This document shows, piece by piece, positions 50,414 through 59,206 of a stretch of DNA of 64,000 bases. The DNA comes from a virus, in IMG/VR virus record IMGVR_UViG_3300002143_000235, positions 248,001 to 312,000 of that record; one strand, 5' to 3'. Position numbers and translations under genes: made by a program. The notes under the pieces are model-generated. The model was given only the letters and a program-made list of their open reading frames with translations, made no database searches and had not been told where the DNA came from. The number at the start of each line of letters is the position of its first letter. Position 1 is the first letter of the stretch.

Positions 50414-51461
50414 TGAACAAGCGTGATCCTTTTTTCTTCTTCTTCATGTCGTACTCATGCACTTTAACAATTGCACCATCAAGTGTTTGAAGATTTAATT
50501 TGTTAATTGGTTTAATATAAATGTCATTTACTAATTCTGGTGAATGTGAACCAGTAATATCACTTTTCCAAAAATCAAACTTGAATAAGAACCCAATTAA
50601 ATATGGATCTTTTTTATTGTCAACTACTGCATACATATCAGTTTCCTGACGATTTTTTGTAATTTTCAAGTTTGTATCAGAAGTAGATTTCACATCAATG
50701 TTGTAATGTTTACCATTCTTGTGAACAACAATATCAATACCTAAATCATCGCCAGCAACCCAATCCATTGTAACATCTTCTCCATCTTTTAAAAGATTTA
50801 AATAGATCATGATTTGTGCATAAAGCCCAGTTGCAATGTTTTTGATTTTAGTTTTTGTTGAACGTTGCGTTGTATCAGCAAAACGTTTGTGAAATTCTTC
50901 AGCGTATTTTTGACAAATATCTTTGATTTCTTTTTTACTATAGTGTGGTAAACATGTTACAAATACATCGCTTACCAATTGTTTTTTATTTTTACTGTAT
51001 TTGTTTGGTAAATCTTTATTCCAAAAGTAAGTTGAGTGTCCGTTACGTCCACGTGACGCATTGTGGACAAAATCGTGTGCGCTGATCATAGCAAGAAATG
51101 CTATATCTTTACTAACATCGTCATAAAAATAAAGTGGACATTCAATAAGATCTACAATTTGATGATCTTCTAATCCTGTAAGCCATGTATGATCATTTGA
51201 ATTAAGTGCACTTTTAACAACATTTAAGTAAGCATTGTTCCATGTGATTGTATTCATTGATGAAAATATCGGAAGGATGACACGTACAGGTTTATTGTCA
51301 ATAGTGATAACAAAAAGCGTTTCACATAAACCGTTGCGGTATTCGTTGCTGAATGTCAGCTTGTATCCTTTTGTTAGATCATTTTTATAACATTTTAAAA
51401 TATTTATAAAATTTTGATCCGCTAGGATTTGATCAACAATTGATAATTTTGTTGTTGTCAT
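50403..51461 (-). CDS. PD-(D/E)XK-type nuclease candidate, 352 aa
   Basis: Residues 240-272 ('DWVAGDDLGIDIVVHKNGKHYNIDVKSTSD') match the PD-(D/E)XK core (Asp ... IDVKS). The remaining parts are not recognised; a helical region with several His (near 128-140) lies upstream. It might be a restriction-like or mobile nuclease; its location next to a portal-like fragment would fit a homing-type event. Confidence 0.65.
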   Translation of the reverse strand: MTTTKLSIVDQILADQNFINILKCYKNDLTKGYKLTFSNEYRNGLCETLFVITIDNKPVRVILPIFSSMNTITWNNAYLNVVKSALNSNDHTWLTGLEDHQIVDLIECPLYFYDDVSKDIAFLAMISAHDFVHNASRGRNGHSTYFWNKDLPNKYSKNKKQLVSDVFVTCLPHYSKKEIKDICQKYAEEFHKRFADTTQRSTKTKIKNIATGLYAQIMIYLNLLKDGEDVTMDWVAGDDLGIDIVVHKNGKHYNIDVKSTSDTNLKITKNRQETDMYAVVDNKKDPYLIGFLFKFDFWKSDITGSHSPELVNDIYIKPINKLNLQTLDGAIVKVHEYDMKKKKKGSRLFNAQ

Positions 51462-51488
51462 TACTATTTATCTCCGTCGACGAAGATT

Positions 51489-51734
51489 TTACATCCGTCT
51501 GTTTTTTTCTAATTGTACACGAAATTCCTCTATTTGTTTGGAATATTCTGTTTGTGTTTTTTCCCAAATTAAAGGAAAAAATGATTCTAAACGCTTTGTT
51601 ACATTTGCAGCAATAAGTTGGTTCACTTGGTTATATACAAATGCATAGATTTCAACTGGTATTGTTGATGAGAAAGATGGATCATGAATATTATCATTCA
51701 TATATTGACAGAACAAATTATTTACAGCATTCAT
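51489..51734 (-). CDS. Small hypothetical protein, 81 aa
   Basis: Helical with a C-terminal coiled coil. Overlaps the 51731 gene by four bases. Not recognised. Confidence 0.6.
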   Translation of the reverse strand: MNAVNNLFCQYMNDNIHDPSFSSTIPVEIYAFVYNQVNQLIAANVTKRLESFFPLIWEKTQTEYSKQIEEFRVQLEKNRRM

Positions 51735-52042
51735 TCTTCTGTGTCTTTATGTTTTGTTGGATTACGTTTTGAATTTTCTTCAGTATTTTCCTCTTCTGTT
51801 TGACAAAACAATTTAAACACTTTACCAGTATTTGGGCAAGTGAACTGTATAAAATTATTATCTGGTGAATTAATTAATTCAAAACTGATTGCATCATTGT
51901 TGTTGATGTCCTTGTAAAGAAGAACATCCTCATCATTATCAAAACGCACATAAACATTATATGTGCCTGATTTTGCACGTTCTTCTTCCTTTTTTTGTTC
52001 AGGACTTTTATAATTTCCTATTAGATCATCGAAAAGACTCAT
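51731..52042 (-). CDS. Small hypothetical protein, 103 aa
   Basis: Glu/Lys-rich ends around a beta-prone core that includes 'FTCPNTGKVFKLFC'. Part of the leftward operon below the helicase. Not recognised. Confidence 0.6.
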   Translation of the reverse strand: MSLFDDLIGNYKSPEQKKEEERAKSGTYNVYVRFDNDEDVLLYKDINNNDAISFELINSPDNNFIQFTCPNTGKVFKLFCQTEEENTEENSKRNPTKHKDTEE

Positions 52043-52079
52043 ACCAAAACATTTTCAAATTTATAGAGTCTAAAACTCA

Positions 52080-53720
52080 TTAATCTATATATTGAACAGC
52101 ATCTAATACCCATTTTGGAAAATAATGACTATTCCAACGAAGAAGATCTGCAAAACAACCATCAAGAACATATGTTGATGCATGATCATCCATACTTCTA
52201 ATTGATCGTCCATATGATTGAACTACATCCCTTACTGTAGCTAAAGGATAATATTCTTTCATTGTATCCATACGCTTTTTGATCTTTTTAGATCCAAGGT
52301 TTGGATACGGTATTTTTAATATTGTTTGATGTCTGGATAAATCATCGGATAAATCTACACCAACCATCATAGATGGTGATACAAGTACTGTTGGTTCATC
52401 AATTGTCTGATGTTGTTGAAGTATTTCTGATCTGTTTGATGAATCGTGTGCAAGCATTCTGTTTGAATCAAATGCTTCGCTTACCCAACGTTGAAGTTCG
52501 TAATTTGCAGTATGAATAATGCCTTTCTCTTTTGCATGTCGCTTCATGATTTTCTTAAGAACCTCAAGCTGCTTGGGCCAGACAATTTCTTTTGTTTTAA
52601 ATGTTTGTTTACCAACATTTTTAAAAAAATAAATTGGTCTATTTGCTACAGGAAAAGGTGAATCAATACAAATATAATCAGCCATACTAGCATCAATACC
52701 ATTCATTTTTGAAAATGCAATCTTGTCTAAAATTGTACCAGACATAAAAATAATATAATCGTATCGACTCCAAACATATTCATCAAGATATGGATATGCC
52801 CAAACTGGTTGTGCTGTCATCTCTACATATTCATCACTAACACCACCACCTTTACTAAATTTTTTAATACGTTCAGCTTCTAAGATCCAATTGTCTTTTG
52901 TTTTTTCAAATTGTTCAGAAAGTGAATCCCATTTCATCATATTGTTTCCAAGTGATTGAATTGTATTTAACGCTTCCATACTACCTTCTTCGGCTTCACG
53001 TGATAAACGATTCATTACTGATTTAGCAATATTCAAAAAAGGCTCTTTAACAATTTCAATGAATTCTTCAATTAAAAGATCTTCAGGATAGTCACCAAAT
53101 AATGCCATTGCTCGGTGTGTGTCATCATCAGTAAAGCCATTTCTTTTGAGTAATGGTTTACTTATTTTTGTTGTAATAAAGTCTGCGAATACATTTTCAA
53201 AGTCGTGCGCCTCATCAATAATAAGAACACGTGATTGTCTTTTCCAAGCCATAGGCATGAAGACTTTGTATGTTAAAAATAAATGAAAATTAGTTAATGC
53301 AACATCACCATTTTCAAACTTATACTTTGCTTCTTTATACGGACAATTTTCACATTGAACACCCTGTATTTTACACCAATCCATTCCAGATCCACAGTCT
53401 GTATTGAAAGTTTCACAAGAATAAGATCCTTTTCCCCATAATGAATTCATGAAGTCAAAATCGTTTGTATATTGTTCTTGAAGAATTTTAGAATTTGTTA
53501 AAATATCAAAGTTTGCTGAAATATCATACTCTTTCTTAAACCAATCCATAAACATTACAGAATAGTACGACTTACCAATACCAACAGGTGCATCAATAAG
53601 AATAAATTTTTTATTATTCATAATTGCTTGTTTGGTAAAATTAAGCAATTCTGTTTGCTGTGGTCTTGGGTTTTTACTGAGCTTGATGCGCTCTATATTG
53701 TAGATGGAAACGTCTTTCAT
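52080..53720 (-). CDS. DinG/XPD-like Fe-S helicase
   Basis: Met at 53720 (MKDVSIYNIERIKLSKNPRPQQ) is the better start; the upstream extension to 53813 is hydrophobic and unlikely. Walker A 'DAPVGIGKSYYS' near residue 47, four Cys between about 100 and 130 (C-x7-C-x6-C-x7-C region) for an iron-sulfur cluster, DEAH 'LIIDEAHDFE', and motif VI 'VQSYGRSIRS'. The family unwinds 5'-3' DNA or DNA/RNA hybrids. It leads a leftward operon. Confidence 0.8.
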   Translation of the reverse strand: MKDVSIYNIERIKLSKNPRPQQTELLNFTKQAIMNNKKFILIDAPVGIGKSYYSVMFMDWFKKEYDISANFDILTNSKILQEQYTNDFDFMNSLWGKGSYSCETFNTDCGSGMDWCKIQGVQCENCPYKEAKYKFENGDVALTNFHLFLTYKVFMPMAWKRQSRVLIIDEAHDFENVFADFITTKISKPLLKRNGFTDDDTHRAMALFGDYPEDLLIEEFIEIVKEPFLNIAKSVMNRLSREAEEGSMEALNTIQSLGNNMMKWDSLSEQFEKTKDNWILEAERIKKFSKGGGVSDEYVEMTAQPVWAYPYLDEYVWSRYDYIIFMSGTILDKIAFSKMNGIDASMADYICIDSPFPVANRPIYFFKNVGKQTFKTKEIVWPKQLEVLKKIMKRHAKEKGIIHTANYELQRWVSEAFDSNRMLAHDSSNRSEILQQHQTIDEPTVLVSPSMMVGVDLSDDLSRHQTILKIPYPNLGSKKIKKRMDTMKEYYPLATVRDVVQSYGRSIRSMDDHASTYVLDGCFADLLRWNSHYFPKWVLDAVQYID

Positions 53721-53828
53721 ACAATCTTTTATCTGAAAAAGATTAAAGTGTTTAAAAAATAGAGAAAAGAAAAGAATTAAAAAATGTGCCACATATGTAT
53801 TATATGCATACACATGAGAAATATTAAA

Positions 53829-54056
53829 TTATTTACGACCTACTATACTTGTTTTTTTAACTTTAAAAGGTGGTTGACCATAATATGGACTTGATTCCTC
53901 CATTTCAACTGTTACACTATCTTTTCCAGAATTCGTAACTATTACTGATACAACGTCTTCTGTAATTGGATGATGAACAAATACTATATCACCTGCAGAA
54001 AGTTTCATTCCTTCATATAAAGCTAAGAGTCTATCTTTACCATAAATGTGTATCAT
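53829..54056 (-). CDS. Small SH3-like hypothetical protein, 75 aa
   Basis: 'KLSAGDIVFVHHPITEDVVSVIVTNSGKDSVTVEM' suggests a small beta barrel. Divergent from the 54110 gene. Not recognised. Confidence 0.6.
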   Translation of the reverse strand: MIHIYGKDRLLALYEGMKLSAGDIVFVHHPITEDVVSVIVTNSGKDSVTVEMEESSPYYGQPPFKVKKTSIVGRK

Positions 54057-54109
54057 ATGCTTCTATATATCAAAAAAACAATGTATCATTGCAACATTCA
54101 AAAGATTAT

Positions 54110-54559
54110 ATGAAAGGCGTTATACTAGGAGTTAATCTCCATGATTACAAGACAGAATTAAAAACTGGTGAATTAGTTTGTATAGACAACGAGTTTTACA
54201 AATTAGAAAAAATTGATCCTACATTTGGAGATGTTAAATATTTTGTAAATTCAAAAATTAACAACGAACCAATGAATTTTGAAAGAAGTGAAATATCGAA
54301 AGCTACAATACAGATTTTTGATTCATTGATTTATTATGGTGAAGGCAAACAAGTACGTATTGGATATTTATCGCCATCAGATATTCGAAATATGCGTGCT
54401 AAAACAGTTATTGAAATGGATCTTCCATCTTCAGAAATTGATAATATACACGATGTAGATCTTATTGGACATGAATTTGATGGTAATGTATTAATCAAAC
54501 AAGAACAAGATTACGAATTTATTACACATCCTGTTGCTTATTTTAAAGTTTTAACATGA
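54110..54559 (+). CDS. Hypothetical beta-rich protein, 149 aa
   Basis: ATG 54110 (MKGVILGVNLHDYK) is preferred to 53966, which would run antisense through the 53829 gene. Overlaps the next gene by four bases. Not recognised. Confidence 0.6.
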   Translation: MKGVILGVNLHDYKTELKTGELVCIDNEFYKLEKIDPTFGDVKYFVNSKINNEPMNFERSEISKATIQIFDSLIYYGEGKQVRIGYLSPSDIRNMRAKTVIEMDLPSSEIDNIHDVDLIGHEFDGNVLIKQEQDYEFITHPVAYFKVLT

Positions 54560-54819
54560 TAATAGTAACAATTAGTGCGTGTATATTAATAATCGTTGGA
54601 ATTATTATAATGATGTCATATCTTCACCGTAAGGAAATTAAATTCTTTGAGGATGCAGAACGTATGGAAATTCTTTTAAAGACGAATAACATCACCTATG
54701 ACGCTGCTATTGAAGATTTGAACAAACTTAGGAAAAATGTTAAGAACCGCGACGAACGTCACAGGTACTATCAGATTGTGAAACTCATTGAACTCAAATT
54801 CAATACTGACATTGTATGA
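54556..54819 (+). CDS. Small membrane protein, 87 aa
   Basis: One N-terminal transmembrane helix (about residues 2-25, VTISACILIIVGIIIMMSYL) with a charged cytoplasmic tail. ATGA overlap with the radical SAM gene. Function unknown. Confidence 0.65.
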   Translation: MIIVTISACILIIVGIIIMMSYLHRKEIKFFEDAERMEILLKTNNITYDAAIEDLNKLRKNVKNRDERHRYYQIVKLIELKFNTDIV

Positions 54820-55670
54820 AAATTAGAACTGATATTAATGCTAACTATAAAGCGGTATTCTTCAACTATAAAACAGTTAGGATGCGTATCGATAATTCCA
54901 AACCAATTACTGCTCCAAAACATCCAGAAATTGAAGATGTTGCAATCAATTCAAAATGTCTTGCTGCTTGTTCATACTGTTACACATCAGCTCTCAAAAC
55001 AGGTGTAAATTTTTCAGATATTGTAGGAAAGGCAACAGCTGTCTGGGGATCATTGAAACCAGAAGACAGACCGTTCCAGATTGCAATTGGTGGTGCAGGT
55101 GAATCAACAATGCATCCAGATTGGGTTGATTTTGTAAAACATGTAAGTGAGTTGGGTATTGTACCGAATTATACAACAAATGGTATGCACCTCACACCTG
55201 AAGTTCTTGAAGCTACAGAAAAGTATTGTGGTGGTGTTGCATTAAGTTATCATCCACATATCAAAAAAGTATTCACTGAAGCAATGGATAAATTGAAGCA
55301 GATTGATACTAAATTGAATACACATGTAATTATTGGTGATAAACAATCTTTGCTTGACTTACAAAACATTTTTGATACGTATAAAGACGATATGGATTAC
55401 TTTGTAGTTCTTCCATATCAAGCTGCAGGTCGAGCTAAAGAAATTGATACAACAGAAACTTGGAAAGAATTGTTTCTCTGGATTGAAACTTTATCTGACG
55501 AACGCAAGAATCAATTTGCATTTGGTGCGCTTTTTTACGAATACCTGTTAATAAACAAACCAGGATTTGAAATTAATATCTATGAGCCTGAAATCTATTC
55601 TGGTTACAGACTTATGGATAATACATTTAACACATTAAGAAAATCGAGTTATGACCTCACAGAAAAATAA
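54816..55670 (+). CDS. Radical SAM enzyme
   Basis: CLAACSYCY near residue 49 is the CX3CX2C cluster motif; 'AIGGAGESTMHPDWVDF' (GGE-like motif) and 'PNYTTNGMHL' follow with the usual spacing of a TIM-barrel radical SAM. No clear SPASM tail. At 284 residues it is a compact member. Two downstream neighbours share the strand 'IDIITNSSSELF', so a peptide-modifying role is possible. Confidence 0.75.
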   Translation: MKIRTDINANYKAVFFNYKTVRMRIDNSKPITAPKHPEIEDVAINSKCLAACSYCYTSALKTGVNFSDIVGKATAVWGSLKPEDRPFQIAIGGAGESTMHPDWVDFVKHVSELGIVPNYTTNGMHLTPEVLEATEKYCGGVALSYHPHIKKVFTEAMDKLKQIDTKLNTHVIIGDKQSLLDLQNIFDTYKDDMDYFVVLPYQAAGRAKEIDTTETWKELFLWIETLSDERKNQFAFGALFYEYLLINKPGFEINIYEPEIYSGYRLMDNTFNTLRKSSYDLTEK

Positions 55671-56058
55671 AGTACTTGCTTTCATTCGAATTGATTCGAT
55701 AATTGACATCATTACAAATTCTAGTTCAGAACTTTTTGTTATTGAGAACAAAATGGCAATTCCTATTTTAGTTGAAATGACAAACTCAGTGCTTTCAGGT
55801 ACCGGTTTCTCTATCACTGAATCATGTGTGGAAAAACGCCTTGTTCAAGATCAACAAGATCACGAAACAGAATGGAAAATTAATGAAGCTCTTGTTTTGT
55901 TTCCTGAACATGTTCGTGAAGAACTAAAAGCAAAGTATTTGACAGAACCAAACTGGTATGGTATTTCATTTGATCGTGATGATATTTATCGAAACAATGA
56001 TGATATAAGAGGAAAATTAATAAGTATCGGTTATGAACTTATTGATACTGACTATTAA
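55651..56058 (+). CDS. Protein with conserved IDIITNSSSELF motif, 135 aa
   Basis: Overlaps the radical SAM gene by about 20 bases. Near residue 18 it has IDIITNSSSELF, also present near the start of the 56898 product; the rest differs. The motif may be a substrate or localisation signal. I recall similar strings in Bacteroidota phage proteins but cannot verify this. Confidence 0.65.
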   Translation: MTSQKNKVLAFIRIDSIIDIITNSSSELFVIENKMAIPILVEMTNSVLSGTGFSITESCVEKRLVQDQQDHETEWKINEALVLFPEHVREELKAKYLTEPNWYGISFDRDDIYRNNDDIRGKLISIGYELIDTDY

Positions 56059-56071
56059 ATAACAAACAAAT

Positions 56072-56503
56072 ATGGGATTTTCATATCACAAAACAAAGGA
56101 CGACTATTTTATCACAATTAATGATAAACCTTTCACTGATTATCATCCAAACGATGTAGCTTCATTGATTAATAGTCTTCCTGAAGATCAAAAAGTCATT
56201 GTAAAGGAAATGATTCGTCAAAAACCAGAGCATATGTATGAAGATATGACTGGTGTTGAACTACCTGATGATTATGCTGTTGCTTATGGACGACCGTCTA
56301 TATCTGAAGTACCATTCATGGGTTCTGAAAATGATGGTTATCCATATCTTCCGGGTCATAATCCTATGTGTAATGGAAAACCATATCATAATGGTATGTG
56401 TAAATGTAAGTACACAGAGTGGAATATGCCTGATGGTAAAGTAGACCGATTTCATACACAAATGTGGCCAGGTGGGCCATGTATCGATGATTTTGATATG
56501 TAA
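56072..56503 (+). CDS. Hypothetical protein with Cys-rich C-terminus, 143 aa
   Basis: 'NPMCNGKPYHNGMCKCKY' near residue 108 gives a compact Cys/His group. It lies between the two ITNSSSELF proteins. Not recognised. Confidence 0.6.
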   Translation: MGFSYHKTKDDYFITINDKPFTDYHPNDVASLINSLPEDQKVIVKEMIRQKPEHMYEDMTGVELPDDYAVAYGRPSISEVPFMGSENDGYPYLPGHNPMCNGKPYHNGMCKCKYTEWNMPDGKVDRFHTQMWPGGPCIDDFDM

Positions 56504-56506
56504 ATT

Positions 56507-56905
56507 ATGAATGTTCAATACAATAATACTAGAGAACTTGAACGATTTCTTCAACCGTTTGCTAAACTAGTATTGCTTAAGCGTGTTGGTAATCAAAAAA
56601 ATAATTCATATTTTTTAAATACTTTCAATCTAATCATTGAATTGAATAAAATAACATTTAAAGAGCATTTATACAGAAAAGATGCTTGGGGTCGTGGATA
56701 TTTTGGGACATGGTTAAAGGAACAATGTAAAACTGTAGGTTATCATTGTCATATAATTGATTTTAAACCATGTGAGGGTAATAAAAATCCCATCACTGGT
56801 GATAACTTAATATTTAGTAAATTGATGAGTGATTACGAAACACCTAGTTCAGAATATTATAACAATGTAGAATTTCAAATTTCAAAAATAGAAAACAATG
56901 AGTAA
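56507..56905 (+). CDS. Hypothetical protein, 132 aa
   Basis: Basic, mixed fold; overlaps the next gene by eight bases. Not recognised. Confidence 0.6.
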   Translation: MNVQYNNTRELERFLQPFAKLVLLKRVGNQKNNSYFLNTFNLIIELNKITFKEHLYRKDAWGRGYFGTWLKEQCKTVGYHCHIIDFKPCEGNKNPITGDNLIFSKLMSDYETPSSEYYNNVEFQISKIENNE

Positions 56906-57425
56906 AACACTTTATATTTTTAATGTCGATAATGCGATTGACATCATTACAAATTCAAGCTCTGAACTTTTCATTTTAAATGGTCAAAGCACAGAAATGG
57001 TCAATCAAATGATTGAATCAGTGTATCCAGACTATAGATCTGAATACGAAGAAGTTGTTGCATTAAAAAATGCTTCACCAGATCAAATCAATACATACAT
57101 TTCATGGATTGAAGATCCATGGCATAGTAATTATAATCGTGATCGTAATTTAACAGAAAAAGAAAAACGAGCTAAAGAAATTAAAACTGCTGAGGATAAA
57201 GCTTTAAAATTTGGAATGAAACCAGGTCTTTTCTATTCCAATTGGAATGAACGTAACAAAGATGGTTGGTGGTTTATTAATATTTCTGATCGAGGTCTTC
57301 GTAAAGCGGCTGAAATGTTAGATCCAAATGGAACTATCTTTATGTTATTTTCATTTGATGAGAATCCTAACTGGGACTATCAAGAAAAGTTGATGGATAT
57401 TGGACAACGCCATCACTTAGGATAA
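56898..57425 (+). CDS. Second protein with IDIITNSSSELF motif, 175 aa
   Basis: Begins MSKTLYIFNVDNAIDIITNSSSELFIL; the strand is shared with the 55651 product at nearly the same distance from the N-terminus. The remainder is unlike it. Overlaps the next ATG by one base. Confidence 0.65.
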   Translation: MSKTLYIFNVDNAIDIITNSSSELFILNGQSTEMVNQMIESVYPDYRSEYEEVVALKNASPDQINTYISWIEDPWHSNYNRDRNLTEKEKRAKEIKTAEDKALKFGMKPGLFYSNWNERNKDGWWFINISDRGLRKAAEMLDPNGTIFMLFSFDENPNWDYQEKLMDIGQRHHLG

Positions 57426-57628
57426 TGGCATATTTACCATGTGACTGGTGTGGAAAAATAACTGACACACAAGGAAGTTGGGATACACTAATAACAATTA
57501 TATGTGGGCCATGCTATGATAAACGTGAAGCAAAAAAACAAAATAATACTACAGATAAAAAATCTACAAATGAACACATATCCAGTAATCAACGGAATAT
57601 ATCAACATTACAAAGGAGGAATCTATAA
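57425..57628 (+). CDS. Small zinc-ribbon-like protein, 67 aa
   Basis: 'PCDWCGK' and 'ICGPCYDKRE' give two CxxC pairs spaced for one zinc. The C-terminal half overlaps the next gene in another frame, so it may be shorter in reality. Confidence 0.6.
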   Translation: MAYLPCDWCGKITDTQGSWDTLITIICGPCYDKREAKKQNNTTDKKSTNEHISSNQRNISTLQRRNL

Positions 57629-57821
57629 GGTACTGTTTCTCTCAAAACATACAGAGACTGAAGAGGTTATGGTAAATTACAAATCATTGCTCTTTGGTAG
57701 TTTTCATTCTCGTCCAATAGATAAATGGTTGGAAGAATTGGAAAAAGACAAACAGTCGGAGGTTCAAAAATCTCGTTTTTTGCTTATTAATGATCCAAAA
57801 GAATACGAGCCATGCGTATAA
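57570..57821 (+). CDS. DUF1653-like protein, 83 aa
   Basis: ATG 57570 gives MNTYPVINGIYQHYKGGIYK, and 'HYKGGIYKVLFLSKHTETEEVMVNYKSLLFG' is the hallmark of DUF1653. Function of the family unknown. Overlaps both neighbours slightly. Confidence 0.65.
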   Translation: MNTYPVINGIYQHYKGGIYKVLFLSKHTETEEVMVNYKSLLFGSFHSRPIDKWLEELEKDKQSEVQKSRFLLINDPKEYEPCV

Positions 57822-58408
57822 ACCGTGTGAGTCCGTTGAATCCAATGCCGTCAGATATTCCAGGTAAAGGACATCCAGGAGGCTTTGGTACACCAAGAAA
57901 GTTTGATATCCATACAGGAATTGATCTTTATTGTGAAAACAATGCCGACGTGTTTGCTATTGAACATGGAACAGTTGTTGCCATTGTAGGATTTACTGGA
58001 CCATCAGCTGACTCTGCTTGGTGGAATGATACTGATGCAATCATTGTCAAGTCAAAGAAGGATGGAAAGTATATTGTTTATGGTGAAGTAATTGCATCAT
58101 GTAATGTAGGTGAAGAAGTAAAAGCGGGTAATTTAATTGGACGTGTTGTAACAGTCTTAAAGAAAGACAAGGGACTTCCAATGAATATGCTTCACCTGGA
58201 GTATTATGATACAGATTTCGATCTTGATCCGGTTGTGTGGAAACTTGATGAGTCACAACCGGAAACACTACTTCATCCGGGTCCGTTATTAGGGTTGTAT
58301 CCACTTATTGCAGAGACACCAAGACCATATCAGGAAATTGTGTTTGGAAGCACACCAGTTGGTATAGAACCACCATTTTCATCACATTATTATAAAAGAA
58401 AAATATGA
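57812..58408 (+). CDS. M23-like metallopeptidase (possible endolysin)
   Basis: 'FDIHTGIDLYCENNADVFAIEHGTVVAI' follows the lysostaphin-type M23 pattern (HxGxD metal ligands, then the G-V-V strand), and 'NMLHLEYYD' near residue 130 would give the last His. M23 enzymes cut peptidoglycan cross-bridges, so it could be the endolysin or a tail lysozyme. The second half (140-198) is unlike M23. The usual HxH pair is not perfect. Confidence 0.6.
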   Translation: MRINRVSPLNPMPSDIPGKGHPGGFGTPRKFDIHTGIDLYCENNADVFAIEHGTVVAIVGFTGPSADSAWWNDTDAIIVKSKKDGKYIVYGEVIASCNVGEEVKAGNLIGRVVTVLKKDKGLPMNMLHLEYYDTDFDLDPVVWKLDESQPETLLHPGPLLGLYPLIAETPRPYQEIVFGSTPVGIEPPFSSHYYKRKI

Positions 58409-58659
58409 AAACAATTTACGAAAGAACAGCAGAGAATTGGTACATTGAACAATTACCAGAAGGAACCCGTGTTATATTCAAATTTAATCCTGACTGTCAA
58501 GGTCAAGGTGTTATTCGTGGAATAGTTAATGATAGTGTTCCACTTTTGGGTAAAAAATATATTGTTGAAGTTGAAACTATGCATAATAGTATAAATGAAA
58601 AGTTAAAACATAATTATACATGTTATGCCTTTTCTGAAGTTTTTTTACAAGTTATTTAA
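58405..58659 (+). CDS. Small hypothetical protein, 84 aa
   Basis: Compact beta-barrel-like sequence; overlaps the previous stop (ATGA). Not recognised. Confidence 0.55.
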   Translation: MKTIYERTAENWYIEQLPEGTRVIFKFNPDCQGQGVIRGIVNDSVPLLGKKYIVEVETMHNSINEKLKHNYTCYAFSEVFLQVI

Positions 58660-58669
58660 TAAATTCAGT

Positions 58670-59125
58670 ATGTCAGTAGCAACAACAATTAAAACAACAA
58701 TCACTAACATTGACGATCTTCCGCTTGAAGTCAAAAATGAACTGGTAGTTATTGCACAATTAACAGAAGATGAAGCAGATCAAATTTTTTCAGACTACGA
58801 TGAAGTTATAGAATTAATTCGTGAATGTGGTGATAGGAACGAGACAAAAGATTCTTGTTATATCTACAAAGAATGGACAATCGATACACCATCATTTTCG
58901 ATAACAGTATTCGGTAGTAATTACCTGAAAGATCGATGCATCTGTGATTTAGAAATGAATGATGAAATTCAGATTATAAATCTTCAGTTACAAAAAGAAA
59001 GACAACAATCAGATGCTGAACGACGCATTGCTAATAACCGATTATTGTGGGCACCAATTATAGAGGGTAAAACAACTGAAGAAATTTTAGATATCTTGCA
59101 GAATTTTACACCAAAAAAGAAATAA
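58670..59125 (+). CDS. Hypothetical protein, 151 aa
   Basis: ATG 58670 (MSVATTIKTTITNIDDLPLE) is preferred to 58625, which overlaps the previous gene. Acidic, C-terminal half helical. Not recognised. Confidence 0.6.
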   Translation: MSVATTIKTTITNIDDLPLEVKNELVVIAQLTEDEADQIFSDYDEVIELIRECGDRNETKDSCYIYKEWTIDTPSFSITVFGSNYLKDRCICDLEMNDEIQIINLQLQKERQQSDAERRIANNRLLWAPIIEGKTTEEILDILQNFTPKKK

Positions 59126-59206
59126 ATTTAAACTTTTTTGAGTTTAATTTCTATAATCAATCCGGTGCATGTATAATTGCATCAATCCAAAAAATAAATT
59201 TACAAG

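Noticed and set aside
53721-53813. N-terminal extension of the DinG/XPD-like helicase
   Set aside because: It is hydrophobic and AT-rich, unlike a helicase start; the homologous region begins just after Met at 53720.
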